DNA from: Bog-793 sp963823945
Lineage (GTDB): Bacteria; Actinomycetota; Acidimicrobiia; Acidimicrobiales; Bog-793
Direction: 5' to 3'
DNA length: 64,000 nt
Assembly (NCBI GenBank): GCA_963823945.1
Contig: CAWGNK010000010.1
Location: forward strand, 4,264 to 68,263
Each line of letters opens with the position of its first letter. Positions within the stretch are counted from its first letter, which is position 1. Positions 36,739 to 45,553 of this stretch are shown here, piece by piece. The position numbers and the translations under genes were made by a program. The notes beneath the pieces were generated by a model. The model did no database searches and had not been told where the DNA came from. It worked only from the letters and a program-made list of their open reading frames with translations.

Positions 36739-38265
36739 TCAGCGAAGACCGGCCAACCGCTCGGCCGCGTCCGACAGTTCCGGATCCGCCGCCACGACCC
36801 GCCCGAACAGCTCACGGGCCCGCGGGACGTCCCCGCTGCGCTCGTAGAGGTCGGCGAGCAGGTACCACTGCCGCACGTGCCGCTCGTGCGGGCCGCGCAC
36901 CTGGCGCGCGGCCGCCGGGCCCAGGAGCGCGATCGCGTCGTCGATCCGACCGCGATCGGCGAGCGAGCCCGCCATGACGATCCGCCCCTCGGCGAGCACG
37001 TCGCTGCCGGCCCCGGCCGTTCTCAGCTCGGACCAGATCTCGGCGACCCGGGCGTGATGGCCGAGGGCCCGTTCGCAGTCCGCGACGACCGGCAGCTGGT
37101 CGACCGAGCCGGTGAGCTCGCCGAAGGCCCGCAGCTCCCGCAGGGCCCCCTTCCAGCTGCCCAGGCGGTAGAGCGTGAGGCCGTAGAGCTCGCGCACCGC
37201 CGCGACCCCAGGGGCCGTCCGCACCATCTCCCGCAGGATCGCCTGCGACTCGAAGTAACGGTCCCGCGCGTAGGCCCGGGAAGCCTCGGCGAGACGTGCC
37301 TCGAGATGGGCCGCCAGCTTCTGCGTGCCGAGCGCGGCGAGCTCCTCTCTGACGACTCCGGGCACACGCGCGGCCCGCGGGCGTGGCGCCCGTTTCCGCA
37401 CCGCCGACGCCGGGCCGACCACCCGCGGGGCCCGCGTCGAACGACCAGGCGGCGCCGAACCCGTGGCTCGCAACGATGACCGGGCGGGCGGCGCCGGCGG
37501 GCTCTCCGCGGCACGGCCGCGCCCCTGGCGTCCCTCCCGGTCAGGCGGGCGGCTCTCCCGGTCACGATGCGGGTCACGGCGTACGCCGACCGCGCCGCGT
37601 CGGGCCACGCCTCCCCACCCGGCTCGACCCGCCCGTCGGAAGTCCTCACCCGGTTGGTCCCGTCCCGATGACGCGCGGGGTCGCCGCGGGTTGACGCGCC
37701 CCTCCCCGGGGGCGCCGGTCGTCGGCCGCCGGGGTGGTCGCGGGGCCCGGGCCGTGTACCCGTCTTCGGGCAGGCGGCCCTTGGGAGCCGGCGAGCGCCG
37801 GGGTGGTCGTGGAGGTTCGCGCCTCTCGGACCCAGTGACCCCGCGAGGCGGGGTGCGCGCCCCACTGCCGCCCCCCAGAGCCGGGTCAGATCTCGGCCCG
37901 CGGGGCCGGAACGACCGCTCCGGGCCTTCCTCCCGATCGGGCCGGCGCCGGCCGGACGCGCGGGGACCGCCCGTACGCGGGGCGGCGGCGCGGGAACGGG
38001 GCGCGGGGGCGCCCCACGACGCCCCACGGCGGTCACCGACCCTGCCGGCGGATTGGTAAGAGCCTTCGCGCGGCGCCGTCCGCGGCACACCCCCGCTGCT
38101 CGCTCGCCCGCGCGCCGCTGGTGGGGTTCGGCCGGGTTGTGCCCCCCGCGAGGTCGCCGGACCGCCCTTGCGGGCCGGGCGAGGCTGGTTCCGCCCCGCG
38201 GTCCCTGGCGGCGTACGCCGCGCGGGTCGTGCCGAGGAACTCCCGGAAAGAGAGGGCTCGGCCAC
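36739..38265 (-). CDS. TPR protein with long Arg/Pro/Gly-rich N-terminus
   Basis: 508 residues from GTG at 38265, with CAGGGC just upstream. Residues 1 to about 310 are almost pure Arg, Pro, Gly, Ala and Ser (for example RPPRRSPAPKGR) with very high positive charge and no hydrophobic core, so disordered and probably nucleic-acid- or ribosome-binding. Residues about 320-508 are helical with TPR-like repeats such as ESQAILREMVRTAPG, YGLTLYRLGSWKGALREL and RELFGRVVAADPELSDAA. The fused architecture suggests a scaffold on RNA or ribosomes; that is inference. No close characterised homologue is known to me. Confidence 0.6.
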   Translation of the reverse strand: MAEPSLSGSSSARPARRTPPGTAGRNQPRPARKGGPATSRGAQPGRTPPAARGRASSGGVPRTAPREGSYQSAGRVGDRRGASWGAPAPRSRAAAPRTGGPRASGRRRPDREEGPERSFRPRGPRSDPALGGGSGARTPPRGVTGSERREPPRPPRRSPAPKGRLPEDGYTARAPRPPRRPTTGAPGEGRVNPRRPRASSGRDQPGEDFRRAGRAGWGGVARRGAVGVRRDPHRDRESRPPDREGRQGRGRAAESPPAPPARSSLRATGSAPPGRSTRAPRVVGPASAVRKRAPRPRAARVPGVVREELAALGTQKLAAHLEARLAEASRAYARDRYFESQAILREMVRTAPGVAAVRELYGLTLYRLGSWKGALRELRAFGELTGSVDQLPVVADCERALGHHARVAEIWSELRTAGAGSDVLAEGRIVMAGSLADRGRIDDAIALLGPAAARQVRGPHERHVRQWYLLADLYERSGDVPRARELFGRVVAADPELSDAAERLAGLR

Positions 38266-38468
38266 GCCCTGACGCTACTCGGCCCCCGCCCAGTGCCCTC
38301 CGACACTGGGGGGCTCACAGCTCGTCGTGTCCGTTATCCCGCTGCTCGAGCGCCCCGGAGGGGATCGTCCTCGCGTCCGGTCGCTCGTGCGCGAGTCGGA
38401 CCGCGGGGATTGCCACGTGGCCTCGTTATCGTCGCCGGAAGCGTTGTTGTGGGCACCAAGGGGGGCCG

Positions 38469-39134
38469 ATGGCTGTCGACAATTCGAATCTGACCGACGT
38501 TCGCGACATGTACTCCGTACACGAAGGGTTCAGGCGTGCACTGGGCGACGCACCGGGTCAACTGGGGTCGGTACACGAGGGCGACACCGAGCGTGCCCGG
38601 CGCCTTGCGGACTACCTCGAAGAGCTCCTGTGGCTTCTGCACGTCCATCATGGCAGCGAGGACGAACTCCTCTACCCGCTCCTCGTCGCGCGAGTGCCTG
38701 AACAGCGAGAGCTCTTCGCGCGCATGGACGCGCAACACGTCGCCGTGACGTCGGGCCTCGAGAAGGCCCAGCAGGCGGCGAAACGCTTCGGGGAATCGGG
38801 TTCCGCCGCCGACGCGCGAGCGCTCGCGGAGGCGTGCACGTCCCTCCTCGAGACGCTTGATGAGCACCTCACGGCGGAAGAAGACGAGATCCTGCCGCTC
38901 GCGGCGCGCTACATCTCGCCCGCAGAGTGGGGGGCGTTGCCGGCGCACGCGCTGTCCCAGTACTCCGGCACGCGAGTGTGGCTGCCCTTCGGGCTGGCGA
39001 TCGAAGCCATGCCGGCCGACCTACTGGACAAGCTGACCGCTCAGCTGCCTCCGCCCGTGGCCGAGATGTGGTTCGGGGGCGGCTCCGACGCATTCGCCGC
39101 GGAGATAGCGGCGATCCGGGGCGCCACGGCCTAG
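38469..39134 (+). CDS. hemerythrin-like HHE domain protein
   Basis: 221 residues from ATG at 38469, with AAGGGGGG six bases upstream. The four-helix bundle and its ligands are visible: SVHEGFRRAL near residue 16, HVHHGSEDELLYPLL near 58, MDAQHVAV near 83 and LDEHLTAEEDEILPL near 125. HHE proteins bind a di-iron or oxygen/NO and act in oxygen or redox sensing. The C-terminal 80 residues, including a proline-rich turn, are typical of the actinobacterial type. It is divergent from the TPR gene. Confidence 0.85.
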   Translation: MAVDNSNLTDVRDMYSVHEGFRRALGDAPGQLGSVHEGDTERARRLADYLEELLWLLHVHHGSEDELLYPLLVARVPEQRELFARMDAQHVAVTSGLEKAQQAAKRFGESGSAADARALAEACTSLLETLDEHLTAEEDEILPLAARYISPAEWGALPAHALSQYSGTRVWLPFGLAIEAMPADLLDKLTAQLPPPVAEMWFGGGSDAFAAEIAAIRGATA

Positions 39135-39570
39135 CTTCTCGCGCGAACAGAGAGGTCCTTGACCCGCTGTCGCGACGCGGCCGCACCCGGAGGGTGATCG
39201 GCTCTCTGGTTCGGGGCCAGAACATGGCATCGCTGGGCGCGGCCGGCCCGCGGGCCCGGGCCGAGGTTCGTTCCTCGCCTCATCGGACGGTCCGCGCCTC
39301 GGCGGGCGTGACAATGACCCGCGACCGCGACCGCGCGACAGGCGCGCTCACCGGGCGGGTGTTGTTGTGCGCGGAAGGGGCCGAGATGGCGTGAAGACTG
39401 ACAGGTGAGAAGCCACGGTTCTGATCGTCCGGGTAGCGGATCCAAGACGTCTTCCCTAGTGCCCGAGGGTGGACCCGGAGAGAACCGAAGCCAGCCGACG
39501 ACGCGTTCGACGTCAGCGACGCTTCCTGGTGGCGCGACGGGACTTCGCTGCCGGAGCGGATGCCGCCGCG
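39135..39570. other. intergenic region
   Basis: 436 bases between the hemerythrin gene and the end of the methyltransferase gene. The open frames here are biased antisense or low-complexity reading, and none has recognisable motifs. No tRNA, CRISPR or terminator was recognised. Confidence 0.35.
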
Positions 39571-40173
39571 CTACCCGTTGACGACCATCAGTGCGAAGCC
39601 GTCGTGGCCCTTCACGCCGACGGTCTGGATCTCGACGGCGCTGACCCGCCGATCGGCAGAAACTCGCTCGTTGAGTTGCCGTATCGCTTGCACGTCGGAA
39701 TCGCCCGTGTCGGGTTCGAGGACGCTGCCGCGCCGCACGACGTTGTCGACGACGATCAGGCTGCCGGGGCGCGACAGTTCCACCGCGGCGCAGAAGTAGT
39801 CGACAACATGGGGCCTGTCGGCGTCGATGAAAGTGAAGTCGAACGGGCTTCGCTTCTGTGTGCGGAGCTCTGCGAGGCTTTCCCGGGCCGGACCGACTCG
39901 GATCTCGACGACTTCGGAAAGGCCGGCACGAGCGAGATTGGCGCGCGCAACCTCGGCGTGTCTGGGTACGAGTTCGAGTGTGACCAGGCGACCACCTTCC
40001 GGCAGGGCTCGAGCCAGCCAGATGGCGCTGTAACCACCGAGCGTACCGACCTCCAGGATCTGGCGAGCACCGCAGGCCCGGGCGAGCAGCTGCAGGAACT
40101 TCCCCTGGTTGGGAGTGACCTGAATCCCGGGCAATCCCGCCTCTCGACTGGCGGCCAACGCGGCGTCGAGCAC
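39571..40173 (-). CDS. SAM-dependent O-methyltransferase, probably 5'-disturbed
   Basis: 200 residues from GTG at 40173. SAM-binding motif I is ILEVGTLGGYSAIWLA near residue 40, and the acidic loop with FIDADRPHVVDYF and SLIVVDNVVRRG matches the caffeoyl-CoA O-methyltransferase-like family that also serves bacterial O-methyltransferases. The frame continues upstream for about 26 codons through WSAVDHYIAELF, which looks like the normal N-terminus of this family, but no ATG, GTG or TTG lies between there and a TAG near 40250. Either the true start is rare or this gene has lost its start, so the listed start may be too short. Substrate unknown. Confidence 0.75.
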   Translation of the reverse strand: MLDAALAASREAGLPGIQVTPNQGKFLQLLARACGARQILEVGTLGGYSAIWLARALPEGGRLVTLELVPRHAEVARANLARAGLSEVVEIRVGPARESLAELRTQKRSPFDFTFIDADRPHVVDYFCAAVELSRPGSLIVVDNVVRRGSVLEPDTGDSDVQAIRQLNERVSADRRVSAVEIQTVGVKGHDGFALMVVNG

Positions 40174-40307
40174 TTCGTCCGGCTCGACGAACAGTTCAGC
40201 GATGTAGTGGTCGACAGCCGACCATTGCTCGAGTTGCGTCGTTCTCGTTGTCTAGCAGACGCTTCGGGGATCAGACAGAACCGGCCTGGGGCGCTGACGC
40301 CCCCGCG

Positions 40308-42623
40308 CTACTGCACGCGCACGATCGGCGTGCGGGGCGACCAGGGGAGGTAGCCGAGCGCCAGCGATCTCGCCTTCGGGCCCGGGCGGCGCGGGCTCGT
40401 CGTGATGACCAGGGCGACGTGCGAGCCCCCGACGACGATCTCGTCGAAACGTGCGCCGCGCCGCGAGCGCTTGGCGGGCTCCAGGTCCTCGTCGGTCTCG
40501 GTCAACCAGAGCCACCGGTACGTGGGGTCGTCCTCGGCGACGTTCTCGGCGAAGGCCCCGGCGGGAGCGAGGACGAGGAACCGGGTGAGCACCCCCGACA
40601 GGTCGCCGACATCGCGCTCGACCGTCACGAGACCGTACGGCTCGGCCTGCCCGCGGGCGGCGATGGCGATCCCGTCACGGTCGCGTGCGGCCCGGGCGCA
40701 CGCTGCCGCGGTCGACTCGCAGGCCACGGGTTCCCAGCCCAATCGGGCGATGAAGTGCGAGCACTGCGCGAAGGCCTGCGGGTGGCTGTAGACCACGCCC
40801 GCGCCGCCGAGCCCCGCGGGCTCGTCGGTCGCGGCGTAGGCGTCGAACCGGACCGAGACGTCGATCACCCCGCCGGCGACGAGCTGCTGGCTGCGCAGCA
40901 GCCCCGCCGCCGCGAGCTCGACGAGGCCCGACGAGGAGTTGACGATCGGCAGCACCGCCAGGCCGGCGTCGCCGGCGACGACGGCCTCGATGACCGCCTC
41001 GAAGCTCGCCCCCGGCAAGAGCTGCGAGTCATCGTGCCCGACGAGCCCGGCCGCCTGACGGGCGGCGATCTCCGAGAAGGTGCCGGCCGGCCCGAGGAAG
41101 GCGACCGCCGGGATGTGGGTCGCGACGAGCGGCGCGACGATCCCCGCGGGCCAGCCGTAGGCCTCGTCAACCCGGCCGGCGACGTGGCGGGCGACCTCGC
41201 CCGGGTCCCGGTCGGCGCGCAGGACGATCCGCACGACGATCTCGCGTTGTCCCAGCCGCACCGCCTCGGCGACGAGCGCGGCCGAGTCGACCCCGCCGAC
41301 CGCCCGGCAGACCGCCACGACCGCCGTCCCGGCGATCGACTCGGGCACGAGCACGCGCACGTCCACGCTGACCCGGCCGAGCCATTCGTCGAGGATCCGG
41401 TCGAGCTCGGACGACGTCAGGATCGTCACGTGCGCGAACCCGAACCGGACGACTCGCCGCCTAGCGGCGACGGAGAGCCCGAGGCGGCTCGCGTTGGCGA
41501 GCCCCGCGCCGGCGGCGAGCACGGCGTGGCCCTTCGGGCCCACGAGGAGCTCCTCGACCGTCACCGTCGTCGGCGTGAGCTCGCGGATCCGCCCCACGAC
41601 GAGCCGGGGCGCACCCTTGGCGCCGTGGTGCTCGAGAGCGATGAGGTCGCCGGTGCGACGCTGGCTGGCGAGCCGGGTGCGGGTCACCTGGGTCGCCTCG
41701 ACCGCCAGGTTCGAGACCTGCTGGAGGGTCGTGAAGAAGGTGCCGCCGAACGCCTCGCGTGTCGCGGCGATGTACGACGTGATGGCCTGCGCGTCGTCGG
41801 TCCGCACGGCCGAGCGCAGCCGGTCCTGGGCGAGGTCGAACTCGGCGGCGATGCGCGCGCCCTCCGTCGTGAGCTGGATCGACGCCGTCGTCTCCTCCTG
41901 GCCGGGGCCGAGCACCCGGGACGCGAGACCGAGCAGCGTCTCGAAGACGGGGGTGCGCAGCCGCCACAGCTCGGCTTCGATGTCGTGCCCGGAGTTGGCG
42001 ATGACGTCGGCGAAGGCGAGCAACGCCTGGTGCGAGGCCGACTGGACGTAGGCCATGACCCGGTCGTGCTCCTCGGGGCCGGCGAACTCGACGATGCCGC
42101 CCGCCGCCGAGATGAGGTCGACGAGCCACTCGTGTGCCGTCGGTGCCGCCGAGGAGGGCGAGATGACGACCGTCTGGCCGTCCATCGACTTCACCGCCGG
42201 CCCGAAGAGGGGGTGGATGCCGAACACCGACACGTCGTGCCGGGCGGCCCGCAACGTCGCGAGCGCGGCGACCTTGGCCGACGAGGTGTCGAACACGACC
42301 GACTCCGGGCACAGCAGCGGCAGAAGGTACGCCGCGACCCGCGGCAGCTCCGCCTGGGGGACGGCGAGACAGACCCGGGCCGGCGCGACCGACAGGTCGA
42401 CCTCGACGCCGGACTCGTCGACGACCCGGGCGCCGGAGTCGTAGTGGACGACGGCGGTGCGGACGGCGCACCGCAGCCCGAGGTCGAGCCGGTGGATCGC
42501 GGGATCGCGGTCGACGAGCACGGCGTGGTCCCAGTCGGCCGAGGCGAACAGCTGACGGCACAGCCACCGCCCCATGCCGCCGGCCGCGCCGACGACGATC
42601 AGCACCGGCCTGTCCGGGCTCAC
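40308..42623 (-). CDS. prephenate dehydrogenase-prephenate dehydratase fusion (TyrA-PheA)
   Basis: 771 residues from GTG at 42623 in a GTGA overlap with the gene before it. Residues 1 to about 300 are TyrA: VVGAAGGMGRWL dinucleotide motif and FGIHPLFGPAVKSMDGQTVV. Residues about 507-685 are PheA: VAFLGPAGTFSEIAA, LPIVNSSSGLVE and TRFLVL, the catalytic Thr-Arg-Phe. About 205 residues between them (300-506) have no family I recognise, and the usual ACT regulatory domain after PheA is replaced by an unfamiliar 80-residue tail. The protein would convert prephenate to both 4-hydroxyphenylpyruvate and phenylpyruvate. No chorismate mutase domain is seen; AroH at 16.8 kb may supply prephenate. Confidence 0.9.
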   Translation of the reverse strand: MSPDRPVLIVVGAAGGMGRWLCRQLFASADWDHAVLVDRDPAIHRLDLGLRCAVRTAVVHYDSGARVVDESGVEVDLSVAPARVCLAVPQAELPRVAAYLLPLLCPESVVFDTSSAKVAALATLRAARHDVSVFGIHPLFGPAVKSMDGQTVVISPSSAAPTAHEWLVDLISAAGGIVEFAGPEEHDRVMAYVQSASHQALLAFADVIANSGHDIEAELWRLRTPVFETLLGLASRVLGPGQEETTASIQLTTEGARIAAEFDLAQDRLRSAVRTDDAQAITSYIAATREAFGGTFFTTLQQVSNLAVEATQVTRTRLASQRRTGDLIALEHHGAKGAPRLVVGRIRELTPTTVTVEELLVGPKGHAVLAAGAGLANASRLGLSVAARRRVVRFGFAHVTILTSSELDRILDEWLGRVSVDVRVLVPESIAGTAVVAVCRAVGGVDSAALVAEAVRLGQREIVVRIVLRADRDPGEVARHVAGRVDEAYGWPAGIVAPLVATHIPAVAFLGPAGTFSEIAARQAAGLVGHDDSQLLPGASFEAVIEAVVAGDAGLAVLPIVNSSSGLVELAAAGLLRSQQLVAGGVIDVSVRFDAYAATDEPAGLGGAGVVYSHPQAFAQCSHFIARLGWEPVACESTAAACARAARDRDGIAIAARGQAEPYGLVTVERDVGDLSGVLTRFLVLAPAGAFAENVAEDDPTYRWLWLTETDEDLEPAKRSRRGARFDEIVVGGSHVALVITTSPRRPGPKARSLALGYLPWSPRTPIVRVQ

Positions 42624-43504
42624 GGCGCCTCTGGCCCGCCGGGTCGTGCCGCCGGGTTCCACGGCGAGGGGACGACCGGCAGGTGGTCGAGCAGCTCGCC
42701 AACGGATTCGAGCGTCGCGGAGAGCAGCACGTACCGGTACCCGGGCGTGCCGGCCACGTCGTCGCCGCAACGCAGGCTGAAACCGCCCGCCGCCGAGGCG
42801 CCGATCACGGGGCGGATCGCCCTGCGGGTCACGCCGTCCACCGGCGTCTCCGCGGCGTCCCGCACGTAGCGCAGCGGCACGAGGGCGCGCGGCCCGATCA
42901 GCTCCTTGTTGAAGTCCGCCCGGCACAGGCGGGCGGACGCCGGGCTGTCGTGGTCCGTCCACCAGTGCGCCACGCCGGCCAGGACGGGCGACGTCTCGTC
43001 GGCGCGCAGGTGGACCCCGCCGCCGAGGGCGCCGGGGGATCCGGCCTGATCGAGGGCGAGGTGGATCGACGGCCGGGTCAGCTCCGGGGTCGAGCTCTCG
43101 AGGCCGAGGGCGCGCACGAAGGCGTTGATCCGCTCGAGCTCCTGGGGAAGCGAGCCGAAACGGCCGTCGAAGCGCGGCGCCACCTCCTCGATCGCCTCGC
43201 GCAGCAATACCAGCGGCGCGAACGCCGGGTCCTGAACGAGTCCCGACAGCACGTTGAGCGTCGGCTCGATCCGGCTGCCGTGGTCCGCGCGGCTCGCGAG
43301 CCCCGTCAGGTTGAGCAGCTTGATGACCGCCCTGCCGGCCTTGATCTGGACGGCGAGGCTCGCGGCGCACAGGGCGCGCAGCTCGTCAACGAGCACCTCG
43401 ACACCGCCGGCCGGGGCGGCGGACATGACCTCGACGCAGACCGGCGCGTCCCGCGGGAGGTCCGGGTAGTCGACCGGAGCACCGGCCACCGATTGAAGGC
43501 GCAT
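42620..43504 (-). CDS. unknown protein in the aromatic amino-acid operon
   Basis: 294 residues from ATG at 43504, 34 bases after trpA and overlapping the TyrA-PheA gene by 4. No domain is recognised. It has no signal peptide or membrane segment; it mixes helical stretches (VEVLVDELRALCAASLA, LPQELERINAFVRALG) with Asp/Arg-rich turns and has a C-terminal part ending WNPAARPGG. Its place, translationally tied into the trp operon ahead of the prephenate enzyme, argues for a role in aromatic amino-acid synthesis, perhaps as a regulatory or accessory subunit; that is a guess. Confidence 0.65.
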   Translation of the reverse strand: MRLQSVAGAPVDYPDLPRDAPVCVEVMSAAPAGGVEVLVDELRALCAASLAVQIKAGRAVIKLLNLTGLASRADHGSRIEPTLNVLSGLVQDPAFAPLVLLREAIEEVAPRFDGRFGSLPQELERINAFVRALGLESSTPELTRPSIHLALDQAGSPGALGGGVHLRADETSPVLAGVAHWWTDHDSPASARLCRADFNKELIGPRALVPLRYVRDAAETPVDGVTRRAIRPVIGASAAGGFSLRCGDDVAGTPGYRYVLLSATLESVGELLDHLPVVPSPWNPAARPGGPEAP

Positions 43505-43538
43505 GTGCTGGGCTCCAACCTCTGTGGGATTCCCTGGG

Positions 43539-44351
43539 CTACGTGACCATCGCGCCGCGCAGGGCCTGCACCAGTGTACGAACAGCCTCCACCCGGCGGG
43601 AATCGTCGGACTCCTCGGCCACGACGGCGACGATCGCGCTGCCCACCACGATCCCGTCGGCGCGGCCGTTCAGCGCCGCGACGTGTTCGGGCCGCGAGAT
43701 GCCGAACCCGACGACGACGGGCACTGGGCTCTCACCCCTCAGCACCGCGAGGTCCGCCGCCAGCGTGGCCGGCAGGTCCTGCCGCACGCCGGTGACGCCG
43801 TCGACGGCGGTGAGGTAGACGAACGCCGTCGCGGCCTTTGCCGCCCGGCGCCGACGTGCCGGCGACGTCCCGGTGGCGACCAGGAAGACAAGCCCGACGC
43901 CATGACGCCGCGCCGCGCCGGCGACGACGCCTGCCGCCTCGGGGAGGAGGTCTGGGATGATGACGGCGTCGACGCCGCGGAGTTCGCAGGCCGCGAAGAA
44001 CGCCTCCTCCCCCATCGCGAGGATGGGGTTGAGATAGCCCATCAGCACGATGGGCGTCTCGGTCCCGCGCCGCAGCGACCCGGCGATCCCGAGGACTTGG
44101 GCGAGCCGCGTGCCGCTCGCCAGCGCCCGCTCACCCGCCGCCTGGATGACCGGCCCGTCGGCCAGGGGATCGGAGAACGGGATCCCGAGCTCGACGATGT
44201 CGGCACCGCCGGCGATGCACGCCCGGGCGAGCTCCGCTGACCCGGCCGGGTCCGGGTCGCCCGCCATGACGTAGGTGATGAGCGCGCTGCGGGACTCGGC
44301 GGCGCATCGGGCGAAGACGGCGGCGAGCCGCGCTGGCGTCTTCACGGTCAC
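43539..44351 (-). CDS. trpA: tryptophan synthase alpha chain
   Basis: 270 residues from GTG at 44351 overlapping the trpB stop. TrpA marks are the catalytic Glu in GADIVELGIPFSDPLADG near residue 49, LMGYLNPILA near 103, VDAVIIPDLLPEAA near 128 and VVVGFGIS near 215. It cleaves indole-3-glycerol phosphate to indole and glyceraldehyde-3-phosphate and passes indole to TrpB through a tunnel. Confidence 0.97.
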   Translation of the reverse strand: MTVKTPARLAAVFARCAAESRSALITYVMAGDPDPAGSAELARACIAGGADIVELGIPFSDPLADGPVIQAAGERALASGTRLAQVLGIAGSLRRGTETPIVLMGYLNPILAMGEEAFFAACELRGVDAVIIPDLLPEAAGVVAGAARRHGVGLVFLVATGTSPARRRRAAKAATAFVYLTAVDGVTGVRQDLPATLAADLAVLRGESPVPVVVGFGISRPEHVAALNGRADGIVVGSAIVAVVAEESDDSRRVEAVRTLVQALRGAMVT

Positions 44352-45553
44352 ACGCCCCCGGCAGGCGCGGCGCCGACCCGGGTCAGCTCGGCCAGGTCCT
44401 TGTCCCCGCGGCCCGAGACGTTGATCACGACGACGTCGTCGGCCCCGAGCGATCCGGCGAGCTTGCGGGCGTGGCTGACCGCGTGGGCACTCTCGAGGGC
44501 CGGGATGATGCCCTCGGTGCGGGCGAGGTACACGGCCGCGTCAAGCGCCTCGCCGTCGGTCACAGAGGTGACCGTGATGCGCCCCAGATCGCGCAGCTGG
44601 GCGAGCTGGGGCCCGACGCCCGGGTAGTCGAGGCCCGCGCTCACCGAGTGCGCCTCCCGGATCTGCCCGTCGTCGTCCTGCAGCACGTAGCTGCGCGAGC
44701 CGTGCAGGACGCCGGGGCGGCCGAACCCGAGGGACGCCCCGTGCCGGCCGCTCTCGATCCCCTCGCCCCCTGCCTCGACGGCGACGAGCGCCACCTCGTC
44801 GTCGAGGAAGGCGCCGAAGATGCCCATCGAGTTGGACCCCCCGCCGACGCAGGCGACGACCGCCGTGGGCAGCCGCCCGACGCGGTCGAGACACTGGGCC
44901 CGGGCCTCGCGCCCGATCACGGACTGGAACTCGGCCACCATCGTCGGGTAGGGATGCGGACCGGCGACCGACCCGATCACGTAGTGCGTGGTCGCCGAGG
45001 TCGCGATCCAGTCGCGGATCGCCTCGTTCATCGCGTCCTTGAGGGTCTGTGAGCCCGAGGTGACCTCGATCACGCGCGCGCCCAACAGCTCCATGCGGGT
45101 CACGTTCGGCGACTGGCGCCGCACGTCGACCGCTCCCATGAAGATCTCGCAGCGGATCCCGAACAGCGCGCACGCCGTCGCCGTCGCGACGCCGTGCTGG
45201 CCGGCACCGGTCTCCGCGATGACCCGGGTCTTGCCGGTGCGGCGGGCCAGCAGCACCTGGCCCAAGGTGTTGTTGATCTTGTGGGCCCCGGTGTGGCAGA
45301 GGTCCTCGCGCTTCAGATACACCCGCGCCCCGCCGCAGTCCCGCGTCATGCGCTTCGCCTCGCTGAGTGGCGTCGGCCGTCCGGCGAAGTCCCGTAACAG
45401 CGCGTCGAGCTCGGCCCGGAAGCCCGGGTCGACCCGGGCCTCCAGCCAGGCCCCCTCCAGCTCGTCGAGGGCCGGCACGAGCGTCTCGGGGACGAAACGG
45501 CCACCGTAGGGGCCGAACCACCCCGCGCCGTCACTGCTCAGTCCGCTTTCCAT
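44348..45553 (-). CDS. trpB: tryptophan synthase beta chain
   Basis: 401 residues from ATG at 45553 overlapping the trpF stop by 16 bases. PLP-binding Lys is in EDLCHTGAHKINNTLGQ, and the glycine-rich phosphate loop is CVGGGSNSMGIFGAF near 230; FGPYGGRFVPETL opens the protein. It condenses indole and serine to tryptophan. It is the standard full-length TrpB1 type that partners TrpA. Confidence 0.97.
   Translation of the reverse strand: MESGLSSDGAGWFGPYGGRFVPETLVPALDELEGAWLEARVDPGFRAELDALLRDFAGRPTPLSEAKRMTRDCGGARVYLKREDLCHTGAHKINNTLGQVLLARRTGKTRVIAETGAGQHGVATATACALFGIRCEIFMGAVDVRRQSPNVTRMELLGARVIEVTSGSQTLKDAMNEAIRDWIATSATTHYVIGSVAGPHPYPTMVAEFQSVIGREARAQCLDRVGRLPTAVVACVGGGSNSMGIFGAFLDDEVALVAVEAGGEGIESGRHGASLGFGRPGVLHGSRSYVLQDDDGQIREAHSVSAGLDYPGVGPQLAQLRDLGRITVTSVTDGEALDAAVYLARTEGIIPALESAHAVSHARKLAGSLGADDVVVINVSGRGDKDLAELTRVGAAPAGGV

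Noticed and set aside
39469..40353. Plus frame of 294 codons antisense to the methyltransferase
   Set aside because: No family resemblance; the minus frame has the SAM motif.
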